In this document: in pieces, positions 47,919 to 56,994 of the stretch | How positions within the stretch are numbered: the first letter of the stretch is position 1 | How the letters are laid out: each line of letters opens with the position of its first letter | Assembly (NCBI RefSeq): GCF_017875955.1 | Contig: NZ_JAGINK010000001.1 | Span: 811,001-875,000 of the forward strand | Length of the DNA stretch: 64,000 bases | Origin: Pseudomonas sp. BP8 | GTDB lineage: Bacteria > Pseudomonadota > Gammaproteobacteria > Pseudomonadales > Pseudomonadaceae | Reading direction: 5' to 3' | The notes under the pieces: model-generated | Database searches by the model: none | What the model was told of the DNA's origin: nothing | Seen by the model: the letters and a program-made list of their open reading frames with translations, nothing else | Made by a program: the position numbers and the translations under genes

Positions 47919-48338
47919 ATGAACAGTTATCAACAGGGGTCGCCCTTTCACGACACTCACAGCAAGGTGCTCGGCTATCTGCTGTGGATTTTTGGCTTTA
48001 CCGGCTCACACCGTTTCTACTACGGCAAGCCGATCACCGGGACGATCTGGTTCTTTACCTTGGGGCTGCTGGGTATCGGTTGGCTGATTGACCTGTTCCT
48101 GATCCCTGCAATGGACCGCGAAGCGGATATGCGCTTTCAGGCGGGGCGGGTGGATTACAACCTGGCGTGGGTGCTGCTGACGTTTCTCGGCATCTTCGGC
48201 GCGCATCGCCTGTACCAAGGCAAGTGGATCAGCGCGATCATCTACTTCTTTACCGGTGGGTTGTTCCTGATCGGTGTGCTGTATGACTTCTGGACGCTCA
48301 ACCGGCAGATTTCCGAGGTCAATGCCGGCAGGGTCTGA
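47919..48338 (+). CDS. TM2-domain membrane protein
   Basis: A 139-residue protein with two TM2-type helical hairpins. GFTGSHRFYYGKPITGTIWFF and GIFGAHRLYQGKWISAIIYFF are the repeated G-x-HR-(F/L)Y-x-GK signatures, each followed by a hydrophobic helix. Such proteins are small inner-membrane proteins without assigned activity. It is preceded by an AT-rich 168-bp gap that probably holds the divergent promoters. Confidence 0.88.
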   Translation: MNSYQQGSPFHDTHSKVLGYLLWIFGFTGSHRFYYGKPITGTIWFFTLGLLGIGWLIDLFLIPAMDREADMRFQAGRVDYNLAWVLLTFLGIFGAHRLYQGKWISAIIYFFTGGLFLIGVLYDFWTLNRQISEVNAGRV

Positions 48339-48349
48339 CTGGCCCTACA

Positions 48350-48388
48350 AAAAAAGGCCCTGTCGCACCATGGCGGCAGGGCCTTTTT
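48350..48388. terminator. Bidirectional terminator
   Basis: AAAGGCCCTG pairs with CAGGGCCTTT around a CATGG-centred inner stem, with T/A runs on both sides. It serves the convergent TM2 and SPOR genes. Confidence 0.92.
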
Positions 48389-48391
48389 CGT

Positions 48392-49090
48392 TTACTGGCG
48401 GGTCTGCCGCTGCTGCAGGAGGAGGTTGCTGAACCCTGCGCCTGCCAGTTGCTTCTGCGCCACGGTCAGCTGTTCGCGGTTGCTGAACGGGCCTACCAAT
48501 ACCCGGTACCAGGTCTCTTCCTTGACCGTGCCCGACTCAACCTTGACCGCCTGGCCAAGCAGAATGATCTGCGCACGGACCTTGTCGGCATCGGCTTCCT
48601 TGCGGAACGAGCCGGCCTGGAGGAAGAATTGCGTGGTTGCCGCCGGCTTGATCACCGGGGGCGCCGGAGGCGGGGTTTGTCCCAACAGCGCAGCCTGGGC
48701 GCGAGCGGTGTCGATCTTGGCCGCTTCCGCTGGCGTCACCGGGGTGACCGGCTGTGCAGGCACCGGTGGCGTCTTCTCAGGCACCGCTTCAGGCGGCACG
48801 ATGACCTCGGACTCGGGCAGCAGGGTATAGAAGTCATACTTCGGCTTGACCGGTTGCTGCGGCGTCGCCGCAGTGCCCTTGGCCGCTTCGGCGACCTTGG
48901 CCGGCTTCTGCTGCTCGGGCTTGGCGCGCTTGATGTCGTCGCCACCAGGTTCGAGCTTCATCAGGAAGACGATGAAGGCGCCGACCGTGAGGCCGACCGC
49001 CAGCCACACCCAACCGGGAATCGGCTGCTTGGCTGGCGCCTGTTGGCGGCTGGCGCCACGCTTGGGTGCAGGTTTTTTCTTGGCAGCCAA
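48392..49090 (-). CDS. SPOR-domain protein, FtsN-like
   Basis: A 232-residue bitopic membrane protein: basic cytoplasmic N terminus (AAKKKPAPKRGASRQQ), one helix (WVWLAVGLTVGAFIVFLM), a Pro/Ala-rich periplasmic linker and a C-terminal SPOR domain (FFLQAGSFRKEADADKVRA) that binds denuded glycan at the septum. The architecture matches FtsN. Translation most likely starts at TTG 49090, one base after the argS stop; no ATG fits. Confidence 0.85.
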   Translation of the reverse strand: MAAKKKPAPKRGASRQQAPAKQPIPGWVWLAVGLTVGAFIVFLMKLEPGGDDIKRAKPEQQKPAKVAEAAKGTAATPQQPVKPKYDFYTLLPESEVIVPPEAVPEKTPPVPAQPVTPVTPAEAAKIDTARAQAALLGQTPPPAPPVIKPAATTQFFLQAGSFRKEADADKVRAQIILLGQAVKVESGTVKEETWYRVLVGPFSNREQLTVAQKQLAGAGFSNLLLQQRQTRQ

Positions 49091-49091
49091 C

Positions 49092-50903
<1,812 letters not shown>

Positions 50904-50945
50904 TCAGCCGTCATTGCCAACCCGCGGTTGGCTTGCCGCTTGTCG

Positions 50946-53165
50946 CTAATAAAGATCGACCGGGTCGACATCCAGTGACCAACGCACTTGGCGCCCGGAC
51001 GGCATCTGCTCCAACACTAGCAACCAGGCACTGATCAGTCGATGCAGCGACGCCCGGGCATTGGCCTGAAGCAACAACTGCGCACGGAAGCGCCCGGCCC
51101 GGCGCTCCATGGGGGCCGGGACTGGGCCGAGCAGCTCGATGCCCTGTGAGCCCTGCTCGGCGAGTAACCGTTCGGCTGCACTGCAGGCCTCATCCAGAAA
51201 GCTTTCGGCCTGCCCCGGCTTATGCGCTTCGGCGCGCAGCAGGGCGAGGTGAGCGAACGGTGGCAGGCCGGCGGCACGGCGCTCGCTCAGCGCTTGCTCG
51301 GCAAAGGCGAAGTAGCCCTGCTCGGTCAACTGCACCAGCAGGGGATGCTCGGCCAGGTGTGTCTGGATGATCACCTTGCCGGGTTCTTCGGCGCGGCCAG
51401 CGCGGCCGGCAACCTGGACGATGAGCTGTGCCATGCGCTCGCTGGCGCGAAAATCACCCGAGAACAAGCCACCATCGGCGTCAAGAATGGCCACTAGCGT
51501 AACCCGCGGGAAATGATGCCCCTTGGCCAGCATCTGAGTGCCAACCAGGATGCTCGGCTGGCCGCGCTGAATGGTCGTGAACAGGTTGTGCATGGCGTCT
51601 TTGCGCGAGGTGCTGTCGCGATCGACCCGCAGCACCGGAAAGTCGGGGAAGAGGATCTTCAGCCGCTCTTCAGCGCGCTCGGTGCCTGCCCCCACCGGCC
51701 GCAGGTCGACATGCGCGCATTTCGGGCAGCACAGCGGCAAGCGCTCGTCGTAACCGCAGTGGTGGCAGCGCAGTACAGCGGAGCGCTGGTGCACGGTCAT
51801 CCGCGCATCGCAGCGCGGGCATTCCGAGAGCCAGCCGCAGTCGTGGCACAGCAGCGTCGGGGCGAAGCCGCGGCGGTTGAGGAACACCAGCACCTGCTGG
51901 CCGGCTGCCAGGGTCTGGCCGATCGCCTGCTGCAGCGGGCCGCTGATACCGCTGTCGAGCGGCCGGCTGCGCACGTCCAGGCGCAGAAAGCGTGGCTGGC
52001 GGGCGCCGCCAGCGCGCTGGTTCATGCGCAGCAGGCCGTAGCGTCCGCTGTGGGCGTTGTGCAGGCTCTCCAGCGACGGCGTGGCGGAGCCCAGCAGGAT
52101 CGGGATGTTTTCCTGGTGCGCGCGCACCAGCGCCAAGTCACGAGCGTGGTAGCGCAGGCCCTCCTGCTGTTTATAGGAGCCGTCGTGCTCCTCGTCGATG
52201 ATGATCAGGCCGGGGTTCTTCATTGGCGTGAACAGCGCCGAACGGGTGCCAATGATGATATCGGCTTCGCCATCGCGGGCGGCCAGCCAGGCATCCAGGC
52301 GCTCGCGGTCATTCACCGCAGAATGCAGCAAGGCGATGCGCGCGTTGAAGCGTTGCTCGAAGCGCGCCAGGGTTTGCGGGCCGAGGTTGATTTCCGGGAT
52401 CAGGATCAGCGCCTGCTTGCCAGCCTCCAGGGTTTCGCGGATCAGTTGCAGGTAGACCTCGGTCTTGCCGCTGCCGGTCACCCCGGCCAGGAGGAACGCA
52501 TGGAAACTGCCAAACCCTGAGCGCACGGCCTCGAACGCCGCCAGCTGTTCATCGTTGAGCGGCAGTTCGGGCTGGGCCAGCCAGTGCTCGTGGCGCGCTG
52601 CCGGCAGATGGCGACGCACTTCGAGCTGTACCAGCTCCTTGGCCAGCAGCAGGTCGAGGCTGTCCTTGTTCAGGCCGAGCTTGCTCAGCAGGGTATGGGC
52701 CACGCCATGCGGGTGCTGCGACAAGGTCTTGAGGGCCTCGCGCTGGCGCGGGGCGCGGGCGATCCGGGGGTCGTCCAGGCGCGCGCCGGGTACCGCCTGC
52801 CAGAAGCGCTCCTGGCGGATCTCGGCCGGTTCACCCTGGCGCAGCAGCACCGGCAGGGCCCAGCTGAGGGTATCGCCAAGACTGTGCTGGTAGTACTGCG
52901 CAGTCCACAGGCAGAGCTTGAACAACGCGGGCGGTAGTGGCGAGACCGGGTCGAGCAGGGCGGTCGCCGGCTTGAGTTTCTCGGCCGGGACCTCACTCTT
53001 GTCGCAGACTTCCACCAGCACGCCGATCATCTCGCGGCGACCAAACGGCACGCGGATGCGCATGCCGGGCGTCAGCGCTTGGCGCGCCATCGCTGCCGTG
53101 GCCCGGTAGTCGAACAGGCGACGCAAAGGCGAGGGTAGGGCAAGGCGCAGGATGACGTCGGACAC
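50946..53165 (-). CDS. priA: Primosomal helicase PriA
   Basis: A 739-residue helicase that restarts stalled replication forks. The N-terminal 3'BD (LRRLFDYRA) precedes a helicase core with Walker A GVTGSGKTEVYLQL and Walker B IIDEEHDGS. The zinc-binding insertion holds four CxxC pairs (CHDCGWLSECPRC and CHHCGY...CCPKC). The C terminus is complete. It is transcribed leftward ahead of argS but 117 bp from it. Confidence 0.97.
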   Translation of the reverse strand: MSDVILRLALPSPLRRLFDYRATAAMARQALTPGMRIRVPFGRREMIGVLVEVCDKSEVPAEKLKPATALLDPVSPLPPALFKLCLWTAQYYQHSLGDTLSWALPVLLRQGEPAEIRQERFWQAVPGARLDDPRIARAPRQREALKTLSQHPHGVAHTLLSKLGLNKDSLDLLLAKELVQLEVRRHLPAARHEHWLAQPELPLNDEQLAAFEAVRSGFGSFHAFLLAGVTGSGKTEVYLQLIRETLEAGKQALILIPEINLGPQTLARFEQRFNARIALLHSAVNDRERLDAWLAARDGEADIIIGTRSALFTPMKNPGLIIIDEEHDGSYKQQEGLRYHARDLALVRAHQENIPILLGSATPSLESLHNAHSGRYGLLRMNQRAGGARQPRFLRLDVRSRPLDSGISGPLQQAIGQTLAAGQQVLVFLNRRGFAPTLLCHDCGWLSECPRCDARMTVHQRSAVLRCHHCGYDERLPLCCPKCAHVDLRPVGAGTERAEERLKILFPDFPVLRVDRDSTSRKDAMHNLFTTIQRGQPSILVGTQMLAKGHHFPRVTLVAILDADGGLFSGDFRASERMAQLIVQVAGRAGRAEEPGKVIIQTHLAEHPLLVQLTEQGYFAFAEQALSERRAAGLPPFAHLALLRAEAHKPGQAESFLDEACSAAERLLAEQGSQGIELLGPVPAPMERRAGRFRAQLLLQANARASLHRLISAWLLVLEQMPSGRQVRWSLDVDPVDLY

Positions 53166-53344
53166 GCAGAAGGTCTCTGAAGGGCATTTCGGGACTGTAT
53201 CGGGATGCGCCGAGCCTAGCAGACGACGGTCGGTACAAGCGACAACTTGCGCAGAAGCTGCGCTCTGGTATTATTCCCCGCCTAATTACGTGCGGTATTC
53301 AACAATAGGTGTTGGGTGGCGGCACGCAGCTCGAGGAAGTGATC

Positions 53345-53560
53345 ATGAAAGCAGACATTCATCCAACTTACGAAGTAGTTGCAGTCTCCTGCAGCTGCGG
53401 TGCGAAGTTCGAAACCCGTTCGACCCTGGCCAAGCCGCTGGCGATCGACGTGTGCTCGCTGTGCCACCCGTTCTACACTGGTAAGCAGAAAGTCCTGGAC
53501 ACCGGTGGCCGCGTACAGAAGTTCGCAGATCGCTTCGGCATGTTCGGTGCCAAGAAGTAA
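53345..53560 (+). CDS. rpmE: Ribosomal protein L31, zinc form
   Basis: The 71-residue large-subunit protein. Four cysteines in SCSCGAKF and VCSLCHPF bind zinc, so this is the C+ form; a C- paralogue would usually be present elsewhere. GAGGAAGTGATC precedes the ATG. A terminator lies 40 bp after the stop codon, within the next gene. Confidence 0.97.
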   Translation: MKADIHPTYEVVAVSCSCGAKFETRSTLAKPLAIDVCSLCHPFYTGKQKVLDTGGRVQKFADRFGMFGAKK

Positions 53561-53562
53561 TC

Positions 53563-54384
53563 ATGCGCATGGCGATGCCCTCGGGTTTCGCACTGTTGCA
53601 AAAAAAGGCGCCCCTTGCGGGCGCTTTTTTTGTGGCCGCAATCTGGCACCTGCCAGCCCAGGCCTTCTGCCCTCTGCCCGACAAGCCGCAGCAGGTCGCG
53701 GTGCGCCAGGTGGTAGATGGCGATACCGTGCGTCTGAGCGATGGTCGCAGTGTGCGCCTGATCGGTATCAACGCGCCCGAGCTGGGCCGCAAGGGCCGCG
53801 CCAGCGAGCCCTATGCCGAAGCCGCCCGGCTGCGCCTGCAGGCCTTGGTGAAGGCCAGTGATGGCCGGGTAGGGTTGGTGCCTGGGGTCGAGAAAAAGGA
53901 CAAGTACGGTCGCACCTTGGCCCACATCTATGGGCGTAATGGCGACAATCTAGAGGCTGTGCTGCTCGGCGAAGGGCTTGGCTATCATGTGGCGTTTGCG
54001 CCCAATTCACGCCTGGCGGGTTGCCAGCAAGCGGCCGAGCACGCTGCCAGGATAGCGCGGGCGGGGCTCTGGCAGCGCTCGCCGGTTCAGCGCGAGGGCG
54101 ATGTTCGGCGCTCCGGCTTTACCGTGATCAGCGGACGCATTACCGGCCTACAGCGCAATGGTGCCGGGGTCTGGCTGGATCTGGGCGATACGGTGGTGCT
54201 GCACGTACCCGCTCGTCTGCAGCGCAACTTCCCGGCCAGCTTCTTCGATAACCTCAGAGGACGCCAGGTGGAGGCACGTGGCTGGATGCTGGATCGTTCC
54301 CGCAAAGGTGGTCTGAAGCCCGGGCAGCGTCGCTGGATGCTGCCATTGACCGATCCGAGCATGCTTCAAGGTACATCTGGCTAA
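53563..54384 (+). CDS. Exported thermonuclease-like (SNase) nuclease
   Basis: A 273-residue precursor. Residues ~14-34 (KKAPLAGAFFVAAIWHLPAQA) form a signal peptide. The mature part has an SNase domain (VVDGDTVRLSDGRSVRLIGI, APELGRKGR, DKYGRTLAHIYGR) with the Arg and Asp residues expected for calcium-dependent phosphodiesterase activity, then a C-terminal OB-like domain (VISGRITGLQRNGAGVWLDL). It starts two bases after the rpmE stop. The rpmE terminator falls inside its signal-peptide codons. In-frame ATGs at 53563, 53569 and 53575 are all possible starts. Confidence 0.87.
   Translation: MRMAMPSGFALLQKKAPLAGAFFVAAIWHLPAQAFCPLPDKPQQVAVRQVVDGDTVRLSDGRSVRLIGINAPELGRKGRASEPYAEAARLRLQALVKASDGRVGLVPGVEKKDKYGRTLAHIYGRNGDNLEAVLLGEGLGYHVAFAPNSRLAGCQQAAEHAARIARAGLWQRSPVQREGDVRRSGFTVISGRITGLQRNGAGVWLDLGDTVVLHVPARLQRNFPASFFDNLRGRQVEARGWMLDRSRKGGLKPGQRRWMLPLTDPSMLQGTSG
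53600..53631 (+). terminator. Rho-independent terminator of rpmE inside the nuclease gene
   Basis: GCGCCC and GGGCGC form a stem extended by A/T pairs and followed by seven T's. It lies in the codons of the nuclease signal peptide. Most rpmE transcripts should stop here, and only read-through or an internal promoter would express the nuclease. Confidence 0.85.
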
Positions 54385-54387
54385 ATA

Positions 54388-54419
54388 ATTGTAGACATTA
54401 CATTGCTAGATTGTACACA
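54388..54419. promoter_or_regulatory. Direct repeats upstream of maeB
   Basis: ATTGTAGACA (54388-54397) and ATTGTACACA (54410-54419) are 9/10 identical and 22 bp apart, two helical turns. This suits a dimeric regulator, possibly of the GntR type. A TTGACA box lies at 54472, but a good -10 is not visible. Confidence 0.35.
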
Positions 54420-54563
54420 CTGAAACCCGCATGCCCCGTGGGTTGTAGCGTAAAGTCGTAGGCTTAGGGCCTTGACACATGTGACCGGGCAGTCTTGTCG
54501 CTGCTCGGCACTTTGCGTATCCTCGGCGGTCCGTCAGAACAGTAAATAGCGGAATTGCCCACC

Positions 54564-55832
54564 ATGTCAGACCTGAAAACCGCCGCTCTCGAATACCATG
54601 CTCAGCCCCGTCCGGGGAAACTGAGCGTCGAGCTCACCAAGCCTACCGCCACCGCGCGTGACCTGTCCCTGGCCTACAGCCCGGGCGTCGCCGAGCCTGT
54701 GCGCGAGATCGGTCGTGATCCAGAGCTGGCTTACAAATACACCGGCAAGGGCAACCTGGTCGCCGTGATCTCCGACGGTACCGCCATTCTTGGCCTGGGT
54801 GACCTCGGCCCACTGGCCTCCAAGCCGGTCATGGAAGGCAAGGGCGTTCTGTTCAAGCGTTTCGCAGGTATCGACGTATTCGACATCGAAGTCGAATCGG
54901 AAAGCCCACAGGCTTTCATCGACACCGTTCGCCGCATCTCCATCACCTTCGGTGGCATCAACCTCGAAGACATCAAGGCACCAGAGTGCTTCGAGATCGA
55001 GCGCACCCTGATCGAGCAGTGCGACATCCCGGTCTTCCACGATGACCAGCATGGCACCGCCATCGTCACCGCGGCCGGCATGATCAACGCCCTGGAAATC
55101 GCCGGCAAGAAACTCGAAGACGCTCAAATCGTCTGCCTCGGCGCTGGCGCTGCAGCCATCTCGTGCATGAAGCTGCTGGTCAGCATGGGTGCCAAGGTCG
55201 AGAACATCTTCATGATCGACCGTTCCGGCGTAATCCACGCTGGCCGTGACGACCTCAACCAGTACAAGGCGCAGTTCGCTCACGCGACCGACAAGCGCAC
55301 CCTGGCTGATGCCCTGCAAGGTGCAGACGTGTTCGTTGGCCTGTCCGGCCCGAACCTGCTGAGCCCTGAAGGCCTGAAGTCGATGGCTGCCAACCCGATC
55401 GTGTTCGCTTGCTCGAACCCTGATCCAGAAATCAGCCCTGAGCTGGCTCATGCCACTCGCGATGACGTGATCATGGCGACCGGTCGTTCCGACTACCCGA
55501 ACCAAGTCAACAACGTTCTCGGCTTCCCGTTCATCTTCCGTGGTGCCCTGGACGTTCGCGCCAAGCGCATCAACGAAGAGATGAAGATTGCTGCTGCCAT
55601 CGCCCTGAAGGACCTGGCCAAGCAGCCGGTGCCGAAGGAAGTTTGCGATGCGTACGGGGTTCAGGCGCTGGAATTCGGTCGTGAGTACATCATTCCGAAG
55701 CCGATGGACCCACGTCTGATCACCTTGGTTTCCGATGCGGTAGCCAAGGCTGCGATCGAAAGTGGTGTGGCGACTCTGCCGTATCCGAAGCACTATCCGC
55801 TGAAAAGCGTGGATGACGTGTTCAACGGCTGA
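54564..55832 (+). CDS. maeB: Malic enzyme, NAD(P)-dependent
   Basis: Decarboxylates malate to pyruvate with NAD(P)H formation. The 422-residue protein is the short form: the malic N domain (AYSPGVAEPVREI, YTGKGNLVAVISDGTA) and NAD-binding domain (IVCLGAGAAAISCMKLL, DVFVGLSGPNLLS) are present. The C-terminal phosphotransacetylase-like domain of E. coli MaeB (759 residues) is absent. ATG 54564 has the weak ribosome-binding site GGAA. Confidence 0.93.
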   Translation: MSDLKTAALEYHAQPRPGKLSVELTKPTATARDLSLAYSPGVAEPVREIGRDPELAYKYTGKGNLVAVISDGTAILGLGDLGPLASKPVMEGKGVLFKRFAGIDVFDIEVESESPQAFIDTVRRISITFGGINLEDIKAPECFEIERTLIEQCDIPVFHDDQHGTAIVTAAGMINALEIAGKKLEDAQIVCLGAGAAAISCMKLLVSMGAKVENIFMIDRSGVIHAGRDDLNQYKAQFAHATDKRTLADALQGADVFVGLSGPNLLSPEGLKSMAANPIVFACSNPDPEISPELAHATRDDVIMATGRSDYPNQVNNVLGFPFIFRGALDVRAKRINEEMKIAAAIALKDLAKQPVPKEVCDAYGVQALEFGREYIIPKPMDPRLITLVSDAVAKAAIESGVATLPYPKHYPLKSVDDVFNG

Positions 55833-55850
55833 TTGGTCGTAGCATTAGCG

Positions 55851-55888
55851 AAAAGCCCTGGCTCTTGAGAGTTGGGGCTTTTTTTTGG
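55851..55888 (+). terminator. Rho-independent terminator of maeB
   Basis: AAGCCC pairs with GGGCTT, with an inner CTCTTGAGAG stem, followed by eight T's. Confidence 0.8.
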
Positions 55889-55929
55889 TTCTTCGCGGGT
55901 TGGTGGGGGGCTTGGGCTTGAGGGTTGGG

Positions 55930-56979
55930 GGCTTATCCATTTGATGTGGTGGATTATCTGGCCCCTTCCGCCCTTACGGCGGGTCACTTTTTTTCTTGGA
56001 AAAAAGTAACCAAAAACCGCTTGCTCCTGCATCCGGCCCCTACGCTGCGCTTCGGGGTTCCCTCGCTCCGGTCTTGCTCCGGGAGAACCGCGCTGTACGG
56101 CCCATCCTGGGCCTCAGCGCTTTCCGGCCATCCATGGCCTCCACCTCCCTACGCAAGACCTGCGCTCGGCCTCCTGAAGTCGCTGTAGATCAAGAGCAAG
56201 ATCAAGATCAAGATCAACAGCCAGGGCAACGGCAGGCGAATCGCTGCGCTCTCGCTTTTGTCTATTTACCAGCGGATTTGTGGGGTGGCTGGCAGGGCTG
56301 GGCCCTGCGATTTGCATTGGCAGTACCGGCCTCTTCGCGGGGCAAGTCGGATCGCCGCACCGCCGCTCCTACAGGATTTGCGTACTTCCTGGGCTCTCCA
56401 CAAATCAGGGCAACGGCAGGCGAATCGCTGCGCTCTCGCTTTGTTTATTTACCAGCGGATTTGTGGGGTGGCTGGCAGGGCTGCGCCCTGCGATTTGCAT
56501 TGGCAGTACCGGCCTCTTCGCGGGGCAAGCCCGCTCCTACAGGATTTGCGCAAATTTTGAATTCGGCGTAATCCCTGTAGGAGCGGGCTTGTCCCGCGAA
56601 GAGGCCCGAATATCCACTACCCATGCCACTATCGAAAACAACGCCAGCCCAGACGCCACCCGTAACTTCGCGACGTCAGGAGGCCGAGTGGAGGTCTTGC
56701 GCAGGGAGGTGGAGGCCATGGATGGCCGGAAAGCGCTGAGGCCCAGGATGGGCCGTACAGCGCGGTCCTCCCGGAGCAAGACCGGAGTGAGGGGACCCGC
56801 AGCGCAGCGGAGGGCCGGATGCAGGAGCAAGCGGTTTTTGGTTACTTTTTTCCAAGAAAAAAAGTGACCCGCCGTAAGGGCGGAAGGGGCCAGTGGGGCC
56901 ACCACATCAAACGGATAAGCCCACACTTCCTAAGCCAGCAAGCCAGCAAGCCAGCAAGCCAACAAGCCAACAAGCCAAC
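55930..56979. repeat. Long inverted-repeat element, copy 3 (most complete)
   Basis: Both arms are nearly full length: 55930-56183 mirrors 56674-56922 over about 250 bp, from GGCTTATCCATTTGATGTGG to the end. The core has the same orientation as copy 1. It carries an internal direct duplication (CAGGGCAACGGCAGGCGAAT at 56221 and 56400) and an inverted REP interrupted by CGGATCGCCGCAC near 56347. An intact REP pair follows (56512-56544 and 56574-56606). A CAAGCCAG satellite (56932-56979) ends the element 15 bp before the mrcA stop. No credible gene lies inside. Confidence 0.92.
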
Positions 56980-56994
56980 CCGGCCTACCTGCGA

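Noticed and set aside
54472..54500. sigma70 promoter for maeB based on TTGACA
   Set aside because: The sequence 17 bp downstream (TTGTCG) is not a credible -10 box.
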